A program made the translations under genes and the position numbers. Positions 28,438-37,310 of a stretch of 64,000 nucleotides of DNA are shown here, one piece after another. Source of the stretch: UBA2387 sp019454665. Lineage in GTDB: Bacteria > Armatimonadota > Fimbriimonadia > Fimbriimonadales > Fimbriimonadaceae. Position 1 is the first letter of the stretch; each line of letters begins with the position of its first letter. The stretch covers positions 1 to 64,000 of the forward strand of contig BTVX01000011.1 of assembly GCA_045862995.1 (NCBI GenBank). Direction: 5' to 3'. The notes beneath the pieces were generated by a model, which searched no databases, had not been told where the DNA came from, and saw nothing but the letters and a program-made list of their open reading frames with translations.

Positions 28438-29103
28438 ATGATACGAAAGGGAAGCTTGGCAGGAGTCTTGTTTCTGCTGATGACGTCGGCGGGTTTGGCG
28501 GTTCAAGTCAAACCCGAACGCCGTCCCGCCGCGAAAGGGGCGGTCGTTAGGTTCGACGCAGGGTTGCAGAAAGACAACCCGGTCGAAATCTATTTGACCG
28601 ATCAGGCTGGGAAACTTCTTTATCGCTGGTCAACCAACATCACGAACGACAACCACCTGTTTCTGGCGTTGCCCAACGCGTCGCCGGGCGAGTACCGGCT
28701 GGTGTTCGAGGCGGCCGGAGCCCTGTCGCTGCCGTTGACCGTTCAGGTCAAGGACAAGCCCTATGCCTGGGGTGCCTTGCCTTGGAAGTTCGGGGATGCG
28801 AATGGCGACCGGATCATTGATCAGAAGGACTTGGACCTGATCAAGCGGTTGCGCGGGGTAGACCGCAACCATCCCGCTTGGTTTTGGCCGCATGAGCTGG
28901 GTGTTCGAGGCTTGACCTTGGACTTCAACCTCGACGGTGTGGTGGACGACAAAGACCTCGCCATCGCCCGACGCAACATGGGAGCGAGGGGTCCCGCCCC
29001 TCCGAAGTCGGCGGACCCTCGAAAACCATACGGCGATCCTCGTTGGATCGGTTTGAAACTCGTCCCGCCTGTCCTCGACCGCAAACCACCTCCCTCCGTG
29101 TGA
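28438..29103 (+). CDS. Secreted protein with dockerin-like domain
   Basis: A 221-residue exported protein with a signal peptide (about 1-20), a small beta-sandwich-like domain (30-105) and two calcium-loop motifs, GDANGDRIIDQKDLD and DFNLDGVVDDKDLA, followed by a Pro-rich tail. It starts 38 bases after the preceding dockerin-like gene, with GGGGAGGA about ten bases before the ATG, so both are probably one transcript. The ATG at 28411 is an alternative that lacks a leader signal. Confidence 0.72.
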   Translation: MIRKGSLAGVLFLLMTSAGLAVQVKPERRPAAKGAVVRFDAGLQKDNPVEIYLTDQAGKLLYRWSTNITNDNHLFLALPNASPGEYRLVFEAAGALSLPLTVQVKDKPYAWGALPWKFGDANGDRIIDQKDLDLIKRLRGVDRNHPAWFWPHELGVRGLTLDFNLDGVVDDKDLAIARRNMGARGPAPPKSADPRKPYGDPRWIGLKLVPPVLDRKPPPSV

Positions 29104-29170
29104 CTCGAGACGCCCAGCCCGACCCGCGCCCCATGAAAACGCGCCGCCTTCTGGTACGATGCTCGGCGAG

Positions 29171-29245
29171 GAGCCGGTAGCTCAGCGGTAGAGCAACGCC
29201 CTTTTAAGGCGTGGGTCCTGGGTTCGAATCCCAGCCGGCTCACCA
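29171..29245 (+). tRNA. tRNA-Lys (anticodon TTT)
   Basis: Acceptor stem GAGCCGG/CCGGCTC, D arm with AGCTCAGCGGTAGAGCA, anticodon stem ACGCC/GGCGT with loop CTTTTAA (anticodon TTT), variable loop GGGTC, T arm CTGGGTTCGAATCCCAG, discriminator A and encoded CCA. A TACGAT at 29155-29160 is a plausible -10 box. Confidence 0.97.
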
Positions 29246-29290
29246 CCACCGCAACCTCGAACGCCTGTTCGGCGTAGCGGAACGCAAGTC

Positions 29291-30385
29291 ATGGACGATT
29301 TCGGACGCAAGTACCGCGCCTTGGTCGCCATCCTGCTCGCCCTCCTCTTGTTGTGGCTGGGCGCGTTGGTCTTGCTGCCGTTCCTGCCGGCCCTGTTGTG
29401 GGCGATCGTGCTGGCCGTCTTGCTCTATCCGATGCACTTGCGGTTTCAGCGCCGGGTCAACGCCACGGTGAGTGCGCTCGCGACCACCTTTGTCGCGATC
29501 ATCGTGATTCTGATTCCCGTGGGCGTGGCGGGCGTGGTCGTTTACGCTCAGGCCAACGCGGTGGTGAAGCAGGTGCGCGAAAGCCAGCCCGAGGGGGATG
29601 CGTTGACCGTTGACGCGCTGGTCAAAGCGGCGGACGCCAGCCTCGCGCCGATCCTTCGGAACCTCGGCGCCACCGACGTTCAAGTCGCCCAGTGGTTCGA
29701 AGAGAACCGCGAGACCATCGCCAACAACCTGGCGCGAGCGTCGGGCCCGCTGGCCATGCGGTTCGCCGAATCGGCCGTCCTTGTGGTCGTCGCGTTTCTG
29801 ACGTTGTTTTTCCTCCTGCGCGACGGCCACAAGCTGCGCGAGCCCGCGCTGGAGATCATCCCGCTTCCCGCCGCCCAGTCCGAGACGATCCTGATCCGGA
29901 TGCGGGACACCATCTTCGCCGTGTTCGTGGGCGTGATGCTGGTCGGCGTGATTCAGGCCACCCTCGCCGGGGTCGGCTACTGGATCGCAGGCGTGCCAAA
30001 CGCGTTCCTCTGGTACGTCGTGACCGTGTTGCTGTGCCTGGTGCCGCTGTTGGGCTCGCCGTTGGTGTACATCCCGTTGGCGGTGTCGCTGCTCGCGACG
30101 GGACACACGTGGCAAGGCGTGTTTCTGCTCGTGTGGGGGCTGATCGTGGTCAGCCAGATTGACAACTTGCTGCGGCCGTTCTTCATCGGCTTGAGGGTGC
30201 CGCTGCACCCCATGGCCATCTTTTTCAGCCTGTTGGGCGGGCTGTTCACGTTCGGCCCGGTGGGCCTCATGGTGGGTCCGCTGCTCTTGACGGGACTCTT
30301 GGCCCTCCTCGAGGTCGTCCGTCAGCGACTGGCTTTGGACCGGGCGCGGCTCGAAAGTCCGCAAATTCAGATGAACGATCCATAA
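29291..30385 (+). CDS. AI-2E (PerM) family permease
   Basis: A 364-residue polytopic membrane protein. Features of the PerM/AI-2E transporter family: two N-terminal membrane segments, a cytoplasmic coiled portion (about 85-150) and a C-terminal cluster of membrane helices with PLLGSPLVYIPLAV and a late QIDNLLRPFFIGLRV motif, which is characteristic. Members export autoinducer-2 or other small solutes, and some are sodium/proton antiporters. No luxS-like gene is near. Transport substrate unknown. Confidence 0.85.
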   Translation: MDDFGRKYRALVAILLALLLLWLGALVLLPFLPALLWAIVLAVLLYPMHLRFQRRVNATVSALATTFVAIIVILIPVGVAGVVVYAQANAVVKQVRESQPEGDALTVDALVKAADASLAPILRNLGATDVQVAQWFEENRETIANNLARASGPLAMRFAESAVLVVVAFLTLFFLLRDGHKLREPALEIIPLPAAQSETILIRMRDTIFAVFVGVMLVGVIQATLAGVGYWIAGVPNAFLWYVVTVLLCLVPLLGSPLVYIPLAVSLLATGHTWQGVFLLVWGLIVVSQIDNLLRPFFIGLRVPLHPMAIFFSLLGGLFTFGPVGLMVGPLLLTGLLALLEVVRQRLALDRARLESPQIQMNDP

Positions 30386-30424
30386 ATGTTCGACCTTCGG
30401 TCCCCATTTCGTCGTCAAAAGGGC

Positions 30425-30604
30425 TAAGATATCCACAGGTCCGACTCCAACGAGGGTCGCCGGGGCGAGAGCCTCGCGAAAAGACCCATAGCAACCAACA
30501 ACCAGAAACGCACAACGAGAGTCAGTCAGGCTAGTTGTGAGGAGGAGTAGGGGCGCGCATGTCGCGCCCCTCGCCATTTCTGGAGACCCCTCGGGCGTGA
30601 CACA
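30425..30604 (+). other. Intergenic leader with possible hairpin
   Basis: The 219-base gap before the PagL-like gene holds a TAAGAT (30425-30430), several short complementary segments such as CACAAC/GTTGTG, and a perfect 8-bp stem GGGGCGCG/CGCGCCCC (30550-30570). A partial resemblance to S-box elements (TATCCACAGG and AGCAACC) was judged too weak to call a riboswitch. The hairpin is followed by TCGCCATTTC, not a strong T-run. Confidence 0.3.
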
Positions 30605-31156
30605 ATGGCGTCCGTGATTCCCCTCGGCCTCTTGCTCGCGCTGCATACTCCCCAATCGGATTCGTCTCACTGGTCCATCCAGGTCGGCACGATGTTCTCG
30701 GTCCGGACGCTCGGGTCGGAAGACCCCCGGATCGGCAAGGTCTTCTCCATCGCCTACGGCCGCCCAGAACCCCGTTTGCGGCTGGGCAAGTACCAGCCCG
30801 AACTCGTGTTCGAGGCGACCGTTTTGCCCTCGTCGAGCCGAGGCTATGTGGACATCGCTCCCGATCGTACGACCAGCATGGGCGTTCTGGCGATTGCCCG
30901 CTACCGCATCACGCCGTGGAGGGGCGCGCGGACGTTCCTCGACCTCGGCTGGGGCATCCAGTACTCGACTCAGGCCACCAGCGACCAGCCCAGCCAGTGG
31001 AACTCGACCCCGTCGCTCGGGCTCGGCACGGAAGTGGATTGGGGTCGCAAGGATGGCTACGTGCTGGCCCGGTGGTTCCACTCGTCGAACGCGGGCACCA
31101 AGGGCAACAATCCCGGCTGGAACCAGATCTGGGTGGTCTGCGGAGTCAAGCTTTGA
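30605..31156 (+). CDS. PagL-like acyloxyacyl hydrolase (lipid A deacylase)
   Basis: A 183-residue outer-membrane beta-barrel candidate with a leader (1-18), alternating strands and the C-terminal PagL motif FHSSNAGTKGNNPGWNQIW, where the HxSN residues hold the catalytic His and Ser. Family members remove the 3-O-acyl chain of lipid A. With waaA in the window this supports an LPS-bearing outer membrane. The upstream 219 bases may hold a structured leader. The TTG start of the thioesterase gene overlaps its stop codon (TTGA). Confidence 0.78.
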   Translation: MASVIPLGLLLALHTPQSDSSHWSIQVGTMFSVRTLGSEDPRIGKVFSIAYGRPEPRLRLGKYQPELVFEATVLPSSSRGYVDIAPDRTTSMGVLAIARYRITPWRGARTFLDLGWGIQYSTQATSDQPSQWNSTPSLGLGTEVDWGRKDGYVLARWFHSSNAGTKGNNPGWNQIWVVCGVKL

Positions 31157-31584
31157 TCGGGGCGTGGTCGGAGACGCCCGTGCGCGTCCGGTACGGCGAG
31201 ACCGATCAGATGGGCCACGCCTATTACGCGAACTACCTGTACTGGCTGGAGCAGGCGCGCGGCGCGTGGTGCCGCGACCGCGGTTTCACCTACCGCAGCC
31301 TGGAGGAGATGGGCTACTTCTTGCCCGTGGTCGAGGTGTTCCTCAAGTACCACGGCGAGATCAAGTACGACGACGACATCGTGGTGCGCGTGCGGATGGG
31401 CGAAGTTCGCCGGGCCTCGATGCGCTTCGAGTACGAGATCGTCAAGCCCGGCCATCCCAAGGTGTTGACCGAGGGGCACACGTGGCACGTGCTGATGGGA
31501 ACGGAGCGCAAGGCGGTCAGCGTTCCGCAGGCGGTGGGCGAGATGTTGCACCGGAACCCGGCGGATTGCGAGCCGTTGGCGTAG
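31153..31584 (+). CDS. Acyl-CoA thioesterase, 4HBT (YbgC-type)
   Basis: A 143-residue hotdog-fold protein. The 4-hydroxybenzoyl-CoA thioesterase motif VRYGETDQMGHAYYANYLYW includes the catalytic Asp (here in ETDQMG), and the helix ends with the YbgC-like EQARGAW. It should hydrolyse short to medium acyl-CoA. The TTG start is inside the preceding stop (TTGA) and is preceded by GGAG at seven bases, so the start is well supported. Coupled to the lipid A deacylase gene; a lipid metabolism link is inference. Confidence 0.85.
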   Translation: MIGAWSETPVRVRYGETDQMGHAYYANYLYWLEQARGAWCRDRGFTYRSLEEMGYFLPVVEVFLKYHGEIKYDDDIVVRVRMGEVRRASMRFEYEIVKPGHPKVLTEGHTWHVLMGTERKAVSVPQAVGEMLHRNPADCEPLA

Positions 31585-31587
31585 AAT
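31582..31587 (+). promoter_or_regulatory. -10 box TAGAAT of the 654-residue protein gene
   Basis: TAGAAT ends seven bases before the ATG at 31595, overlapping the stop codon (TAG) of the thioesterase gene. Confidence 0.5.
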
Positions 31588-31594
31588 CACTTCG

Positions 31595-33559
31595 ATGGCG
31601 TTGGCCACACCCCGAACCATGAGTCTCGATGAGGCGGTTGACGCGTTCTGTCGTCAGGCGCCCGGGGTGCGGTTGCTCGCCCTGGGGCAGACCGTGTTCT
31701 GGGACGAAACGACCAAGGCGGGCGTGGCGTTGGCGCTGGAGCGAGGGGGCCACCCGCGACTGCTCGCCGGAGTCCACGACACCGACTACTTCGCCAAACT
31801 TCCGGGCGGCGGCGATGCCCGGGGCTTTCGAGCGTTCCCCCATAACGATGGTTCGACGCGCGGGCTTTGGAGCGCGGTCGCCGAGTTTTCAGCGTTGTTG
31901 GGTTCGGAGGCCGTGGTCCGACGCGATTTGTTGGCCGCCGCGGGCGTGAACCTGGAGCGGATCGCGCGCGTGCGGCCAGGCATCGTGGACGAAGCCACCG
32001 AAGCGTGGGGTTGGCGGGGGCTGGTTTCGCTGGGCGACGAGCCGCCGCTTGCCGCCGACGTTCGCTTGGCCGAAGTGTTTGGCGAGTTGCGGAGCGCGTT
32101 CGATTGGGCGTTGCAGGAGTCTTTGGCGTGTTTGGCGCCGGACGCCCGCCGCGAAGCCGCCGACCGGGCCGACGTCTTGCGCCAGATGCTCTGCGACGTT
32201 CGCGACGACCTACCCGTGAATGCCCGCCTCAGAGACTTCTACTTGGCTTTGCTTCCCCGACTCTATGCCGCGGCAGCCGGACGCCCCGTGCCCATCGAGA
32301 CCACGACGACGACCGCGTTGCTGCGGTTCAACCGAGAAACCGCTGCGCTGCCTCGCTTCACGTTGGTGGACGTCTTCCTGAATCCCGCTGCGAGAGATGC
32401 CGCGCGCGAGGCGTACAACCAAGTCGTCGCCGGGAGCGAGACGTACCCCCTGGATCGCTTCGGCACGGGGGCGTTGCCGTTCGATTTGATCGTCCCCGGC
32501 CACGGACGCGGCACGCTGCGCATCGGCAGGGAAGGGCTGATCGTGATGACGCGCAAGCCCCTGTTTGCCTCCTTGGACGAACCTCTCGATGGCGTGGCGG
32601 ACTTGGCATCGGTCGTCGAGCGGAAGTGGGGACCGGACTGCGTGCTCGTGGGCAAGGCGATCACGCTTATCGGGATGCTCTCCGCCGAGTTCGGATTCGT
32701 GTTCCACGAGGGGGCGAGTGGCTATGTGTGGCGCTCGCGGGCGTTGCACGATGCCCTGCGGTCCCTCGCGCCCGGGCTTGAGTTCCATCCCATCCTTCGC
32801 GTTCGCTACCGGACGTGGGATGCGTTGCGCACGACGTGCGCGTGGTTCAACCTGCCCGGCCCGTTTCGGCGCGCGTTCGGCGCGGACGATGTGTGCGCTT
32901 CGACGTTCGCGGCCAAGTGGGCGGCTGTGGGTCGGGACCAGGATGCGCTGTTGCAGCAGTTGGGTGGTCTACGCCGGCCGTACGACCTGATCCGCTTCCT
33001 GGCCGAGTATTCCGGCGGCACGTGGGCGAGCCTCGCCGCCGAGTACGAATCGCTCCACCAAGGCTTGCAGGGGCTGTGGGCGGGCATCGAGACCTTTCGT
33101 GCCGAGCGCCGGGCGCTCTTCGACGAGCGGCGGGCACTCAGGCGCGTCCGGGTCGCCGCCGAGCGGGCCAAGGGCCTGCATTTCCGCGAGGCGATCTTCG
33201 AGAAGCAGCCTTCCGCGGACGAGCTTGCCCGGCGGGAGGCGTTGACGCGCGAAGTGGATCGCGTCGTGCATCGCTTGGGCGAAGTTGAACATGCCCTGCA
33301 CGACTCGTATCGCCGCCAATCGGAGTTCGTGGGCCGACCAGAACTGCAGGCGATGCACGCGCGACGGCGCGAAATCGAACTGGAAGCCGAGATGAAACGG
33401 TTGCGGCTGGCGCGGCACGCCGTGATCGTCCGAGACGGGTTGAGCGCCGCCAATCGCAGGCCTAGCGGCTGGTGGTTCCCGTTGGTCGCTGGCGATGGCT
33501 CGTGGTTCGCCGAAACCGTTCGGACGGCCGAATGCACGTTGGAGCGGCTGGTCTCTTGA
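31595..33559 (+). CDS. Large protein of unknown function with C-terminal coiled coil
   Basis: A 654-residue soluble protein with no recognised domain. It lacks a signal peptide. Residues about 1-60 contain LLALGQTVFWDETTKAGVAL; residues 470-630 are long Arg/Glu/Ala-rich helices likely to form a coiled coil (LREFRRALFDER, EIELEAEMKRLRLAR); the last 50 residues contain SGWWFPLVAGDGSWF. A TAGAAT box seven bases upstream supports the first ATG. It overlaps dapF by TTGA, hence is co-translated with a lysine pathway enzyme, but no functional tie is known. Not mobile-element-like in context. Confidence 0.6.
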   Translation: MALATPRTMSLDEAVDAFCRQAPGVRLLALGQTVFWDETTKAGVALALERGGHPRLLAGVHDTDYFAKLPGGGDARGFRAFPHNDGSTRGLWSAVAEFSALLGSEAVVRRDLLAAAGVNLERIARVRPGIVDEATEAWGWRGLVSLGDEPPLAADVRLAEVFGELRSAFDWALQESLACLAPDARREAADRADVLRQMLCDVRDDLPVNARLRDFYLALLPRLYAAAAGRPVPIETTTTTALLRFNRETAALPRFTLVDVFLNPAARDAAREAYNQVVAGSETYPLDRFGTGALPFDLIVPGHGRGTLRIGREGLIVMTRKPLFASLDEPLDGVADLASVVERKWGPDCVLVGKAITLIGMLSAEFGFVFHEGASGYVWRSRALHDALRSLAPGLEFHPILRVRYRTWDALRTTCAWFNLPGPFRRAFGADDVCASTFAAKWAAVGRDQDALLQQLGGLRRPYDLIRFLAEYSGGTWASLAAEYESLHQGLQGLWAGIETFRAERRALFDERRALRRVRVAAERAKGLHFREAIFEKQPSADELARREALTREVDRVVHRLGEVEHALHDSYRRQSEFVGRPELQAMHARRREIELEAEMKRLRLARHAVIVRDGLSAANRRPSGWWFPLVAGDGSWFAETVRTAECTLERLVS

Positions 33560-34380
33560 GCCTGCGGTTCGTCAAAGTCCAGAGTCTGGGGAACGACTTC
33601 GTCCTCGTTCGCGCCGAGGAGGTGGCGGGCCTCGACCTTCCCGCGCTTGCCATCCGCCTTTGCGAGAGGCGGTTTGGTGTGGGTTCGGATGGGCTGCTGG
33701 TCTACGAGGTCGCGAGTCGCGGGCTGATCCGCCAACGCATGTTCAACCCGGACGGCACGGAGGACTTTTGCGGCAACGGGTTGCGTTGCACGGCCCGCCG
33801 CGCCCTCGACCTCGGCGAGGTGGACGAGGCCTTCGTGTTCGAGCACTTAGGGCGCGTCATCCCGGCCCGGGGGCTGGCGGACGGGCGGATCGAGACCGCG
33901 TTGCCCCCCGCCGATTGGTCGTCCGAGGGCGTGCCCACGACGCTGGACCGGCCTTGGTTCGACCTGCCCATCGAGGTGGAGGGCTGGACGGGGCGGGTCA
34001 GCGTGCTTTCGACGGGCAGCGCCCACCTCGTCGCGTTTGTGGAACGTCTACCGGACGACGCGTTGTTCGAATCGGTCAGCCCTCGGCTGGAGCACCACGA
34101 GGCGTTCCCGGAACGCGTGAGCGTCATGTGGGCCGAGAACCCGAGTCCGGGGACCTTGAGGCTGCGCGTCTGGGAAAGAGGCGTCGGCGAGACGTTGGCC
34201 TGCGGCACGGGCTCGGCGGCGACCGCTTGCGCCTATGCGCGGAAAACGGGCCACTTGGGTCAGGTGAAGGTCGTCAACCCGGGCGGCGAGCTGGTGTTCG
34301 ACATGGACGGCTGGGAAGGTCCCTTGCGCGCCGCCGGTGCCGCCAGCGTGGTGTTCGAAGGCGTCTGGTGGCACGAATAG
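33556..34380 (+). CDS. dapF: Diaminopimelate epimerase
   Basis: A 274-residue enzyme of the lysine and peptidoglycan precursor pathway that converts LL- to meso-diaminopimelate. The catalytic cysteines are C72 in EDFCGNGLRC and C216 in LACGTGSAA, and N-terminal LGNDFV is the expected substrate region. The TTG start overlaps the stop of the preceding unknown gene (TTGA), so expression is coupled. Sequence fits the family throughout. Confidence 0.92.
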   Translation: MSLRFVKVQSLGNDFVLVRAEEVAGLDLPALAIRLCERRFGVGSDGLLVYEVASRGLIRQRMFNPDGTEDFCGNGLRCTARRALDLGEVDEAFVFEHLGRVIPARGLADGRIETALPPADWSSEGVPTTLDRPWFDLPIEVEGWTGRVSVLSTGSAHLVAFVERLPDDALFESVSPRLEHHEAFPERVSVMWAENPSPGTLRLRVWERGVGETLACGTGSAATACAYARKTGHLGQVKVVNPGGELVFDMDGWEGPLRAAGAASVVFEGVWWHE

Positions 34381-34437
34381 CGGCAAACGGCGCAACGATT
34401 TGCCGATGAATCGTTTCATCAATCCCGACAACCAAGT

Positions 34438-35043
34438 GTGGATGGTCGAACAGTCGGTCGCGCGCCTTGGTGGCGAAAGACGGCGATAGCCGTCCTCGGC
34501 GTTGCTTGGGCGGGCTTGGTGGTCGCTGTGATGGCGAGCGCCCTGCAATACGACACCAAGCCTGGTTTGGGGCCGATTCAGCAACCCGGCGTTCGCGAAG
34601 CGGATCCGGGCCGATGGACGTTGATCATGATCGTCCATCCCGACTGCCCATGCACCAAAGCGAGCCTTCGGAACCTCGCGGCCATTCTGGACGCCACGCG
34701 CCTGCCCGTGCGGGCGGAGATCGTCGGGGCGATGCCGCCAGGCTACGAAGGACCCGAGAAGAACCTCGCGATGGCGCGCGGCATCGTCAAGAGCGAGCTG
34801 GTGATCATGGACGCGGATCGCGCGCTCCAGACGTACGGCGCACGCACTTCGGGCCACCTCTTCGTGTACGACCCCGACCAGGACTTGGTGTATTCGGGCG
34901 GCCTGACCCCCGCTCGCGGCGCCGAGGACGCGATGTCGTCCATGAGGTGGTTCAAGGCGCTCGTCCATCAAGGAGCCATCGCCTCGTCTGCCCCCACGTT
35001 TGGCTGTTCGTTGCGTTCGGCAACCGGAGAGCGGGAGGGTTGA
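34438..35043 (+). CDS. RedB-like thioredoxin-fold membrane protein
   Basis: A 201-residue protein with a membrane anchor (about residues 15-37) and a thioredoxin-like domain exposed outside the cytoplasm. It has the motif HPDCPCTKASL, with two Cys in CxC spacing, and the RedB-type ending TSGHLFVYDP...YSGGLTPARG and a late FGCSL. The CxC motif suggests redox or metal binding. The GTG at 34438 gives the anchor near the N-terminus, but no ribosome site was seen and GTG at 34453 is an alternative. It is coupled (TTGA) to the following HD-GYP gene. Confidence 0.55.
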   Translation: MDGRTVGRAPWWRKTAIAVLGVAWAGLVVAVMASALQYDTKPGLGPIQQPGVREADPGRWTLIMIVHPDCPCTKASLRNLAAILDATRLPVRAEIVGAMPPGYEGPEKNLAMARGIVKSELVIMDADRALQTYGARTSGHLFVYDPDQDLVYSGGLTPARGAEDAMSSMRWFKALVHQGAIASSAPTFGCSLRSATGEREG

Positions 35044-36350
35044 CCGCCCGCGCCCTGCGCCTGCGCGAGGAGAGCCTGCTCTCGATGCGGTCGTGGGTGG
35101 ATCGCCTGTTCGGCTGGGTGATGCTGGTCCAGGTGATCGGCGCGATCGTCACGGCTTTGCTGCTGAGCCCGTTGAGCTACTCGGGTGCCGAGTCGGAACT
35201 CCATCCCCATGTCGAGACCGCCGTGTTGCTGGGCCTTCTGATCGGCACGCCGGTGTGGGTGGCCGTCCGCAAGTTCCCCGGGCACCGAGCGACCCGCTAC
35301 GTCGTGGCGTGTTGCCAGATGCTGATGGGATGCCTGCTCATCCACGTCACCGGTGGGCGCATCGAAACCCACTTCCACGTCTTCGTCTCGCTGGCGTTTC
35401 TTGCGTTCTATCTGGATTGGAGCATCTTGGTGCCCGCTTCGATCATCGTGGTGGTGGACCACTACGTGCGCGGCCTGTACTTCCCGATTTCGGTGTACGG
35501 CGTGGCTTCGGGGGCCGAGTGGCGGTTCCTGGAGCATACGGGCTGGGTGCTGTTCGAGGACTTCGTGCTCGTGTTCGCCTGCGTCAAGGGCAACAGCCTG
35601 ATCGCCGAGCTCGCGGACCGGCAGGCTTTGCTGGAGACCACCAACGAGCGCATCGAGACCGAGGTCGCTCTGCGGACGCGGGAACTCGAGACCTCGCGCC
35701 GAGAGACCCTTCTGCGATTGGCGCGCGCCGCGGAGCTTCGCGATTCGGTCACCGGCCAACACATCGTGCGCGTTTCGTTGCTCTCCAAGCTCCTGGCTGA
35801 GAAGCTCGGGTTCGACGAAGCCGGTCAAGACCGCATTCTGCTCGCCAGCGCGCTGCACGACGTGGGCAAGATCGGGATGCACGACGACATCCTGCTCAAA
35901 GAAGGCACGCTGACCGACGCCGAACGCAGGACGATGCAGAGCCACGCCGCGATCGGCTACCGGCTGCTGACGCAAGAAGTTCACCCCGCGTTCGCACGCG
36001 ATGCCGACGGCGTCAACGAAGGGTGCGAACTGCTCGAAACGGCCGCCCGGATCGCCCTCAACCACCACGAACGCTGGGATGGCGCGGGCTACCCGAACGG
36101 CCTCTCGGGCGAGGACATCCCGATCGAGGCGCGCATCGTGGCCGTCGCGGACGTGTACGAGGCGCTCCGGTCCGACCGCCCTTACAAGAAGAAGTTCTCG
36201 CTCGCCGAATCGTTGCAGATCATGAGGATGGGCCGAGGCACGCAGTTCGATCCCACGGTGTTGGACGCGTTGCTGGCCCACGTCGAAGAGGTCGAGGGCA
36301 TCCTCTTCTTCCACCGCGACGAAGAATCGTACTACGCCGTGGCTGCGTAG
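35040..36350 (+). CDS. Membrane HD-GYP phosphodiesterase-like protein
   Basis: A 436-residue signalling protein: five or six membrane segments in the first 190 residues with a His-rich motif HVTGGRIETHFHVF (102-115), a short coiled coil, then an HD-GYP domain. HD-GYP motifs present are HDVGKIGMHD (273-282), HHERWDGAGYPNGL (342-355) and VADVYEALRSDRPYKKK, where Glu replaces the usual Asp of VYDAL. It probably degrades cyclic di-GMP. The TTG at 35040 lies in the preceding stop codon; ATG at 35085 is an alternative start. The His-rich membrane part suggests ligand or metal sensing. Confidence 0.78.
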   Translation: MTARALRLREESLLSMRSWVDRLFGWVMLVQVIGAIVTALLLSPLSYSGAESELHPHVETAVLLGLLIGTPVWVAVRKFPGHRATRYVVACCQMLMGCLLIHVTGGRIETHFHVFVSLAFLAFYLDWSILVPASIIVVVDHYVRGLYFPISVYGVASGAEWRFLEHTGWVLFEDFVLVFACVKGNSLIAELADRQALLETTNERIETEVALRTRELETSRRETLLRLARAAELRDSVTGQHIVRVSLLSKLLAEKLGFDEAGQDRILLASALHDVGKIGMHDDILLKEGTLTDAERRTMQSHAAIGYRLLTQEVHPAFARDADGVNEGCELLETAARIALNHHERWDGAGYPNGLSGEDIPIEARIVAVADVYEALRSDRPYKKKFSLAESLQIMRMGRGTQFDPTVLDALLAHVEEVEGILFFHRDEESYYAVAA

Positions 36351-36397
36351 GTTCTTGCAGGAGCTGCCGCGCGGCGAGAAGAAGGTAAACCTCGGCC

Positions 36398-37273
36398 ATG
36401 GCCAAGACGCACGATTTCGATGGCATCGCCCCCGTCGAGTACGGCGAATCGCTGTACCGACCCACGGGCGTGTTGCCCCTTCGCGAGACGCCGAACCCCG
36501 ACGATGCCTCCCAGATCGAGGACTACCGCACCTATGGCGTGGTGGGGTTTGCCGAGTGGCTCACCCCTGAGGAGGTCGCCAGCGCGCGGCAAGCCATCCT
36601 CGATTGGGTCGTCAGGGGCTCCGAACACCCCGAGCAGATTCCCGAGCACTTCTGCCTCCAGTTCGAGCATTTGGCCGACCGGAACCTGACCAGCCTGCCT
36701 CCCGAAGAGCGTCAGGACCACGTGCGCAAGCTGATGACGTTCGTCCGCTGGGAGCCGCGCATGATGGCGTTGGCGCAGCACCCCATGATCCTCGAGTTCG
36801 CCCGGGCCTGCCTCGGTGCCGAGCCCGAACTGTTCCAAGACATGGCCCTGCTCAAGCCGCCGCACATCGGGCGCGAGAAGCCTTGGCACCAAGACCACGC
36901 TTACTTCAACGTCCCGAAGGGCACGCCGGTGTTGGGCATCTGGATCGCTTTGGACGACGCCACGCTCGACAACGGCTGCATGCACTTCAAGCCTGGGCGG
37001 CACCGCGAAGGTCCGTTGCCGCACTTCAGCGTGCGCGACTGGCAGCTTTGCGATGCCGACATGGAGGGCGACGACGTGGTGATCGCCGCGCCGCTGCCTT
37101 GCGGGGGCGCGTTGGTGTTCGATGGGCTGACCCCCCACGGCACGCCGACGAACCATTCGCCGACGCGTCGCCGGGCGTTGCAGTTCCACTACATTCCGAA
37201 GGGAACCCCTCGGACCACGATCGAGGAGCGCATGGAGATTTTCGGCGCGGGCGCCCACGGCGCGACGTGCTGA
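36398..37273 (+). CDS. Phytanoyl-CoA dioxygenase family (PhyH) protein
   Basis: A 291-residue Fe(II)/2-oxoglutarate oxygenase-fold protein. The metal site is likely H-x-D in WHQDHAYF plus a distal His in LTPHGTPTNHS; the 2-oxoglutarate Arg would be in TRRRALQFHY. PhyH enzymes hydroxylate a wide range of small molecules. No signal peptide. Neighbours on both sides are unrelated (HD-GYP, peptide permease), so the substrate is unknown. Confidence 0.82.
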   Translation: MAKTHDFDGIAPVEYGESLYRPTGVLPLRETPNPDDASQIEDYRTYGVVGFAEWLTPEEVASARQAILDWVVRGSEHPEQIPEHFCLQFEHLADRNLTSLPPEERQDHVRKLMTFVRWEPRMMALAQHPMILEFARACLGAEPELFQDMALLKPPHIGREKPWHQDHAYFNVPKGTPVLGIWIALDDATLDNGCMHFKPGRHREGPLPHFSVRDWQLCDADMEGDDVVIAAPLPCGGALVFDGLTPHGTPTNHSPTRRRALQFHYIPKGTPRTTIEERMEIFGAGAHGATC

Positions 37274-37295
37274 CCCCGCGAATGCGGAACTCACG

Positions 37296-37301
37296 TATAA
37301 T
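37296..37301 (+). promoter_or_regulatory. -10 box TATAAT of the permease operon
   Basis: A perfect consensus TATAAT ends nine bases before the GTG at 37311. No clear -35. Confidence 0.5.
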
Positions 37302-37310
37302 CAGCCCTCG

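Noticed and set aside
30425..30570. S-box (SAM-I) like elements before the PagL-like gene (TATCCACAGG, GACC, AGCAACC)
   Set aside because: The central AGGGA...GGCCC core and the P1 closing strand of SAM-I are missing; only short pieces match.
34406..34489. 27-residue ORF (starts MNRFINPDNQVW) overlapping the RedB-like gene start
   Set aside because: No ribosome site or promoter and it overlaps a better supported gene in another frame.
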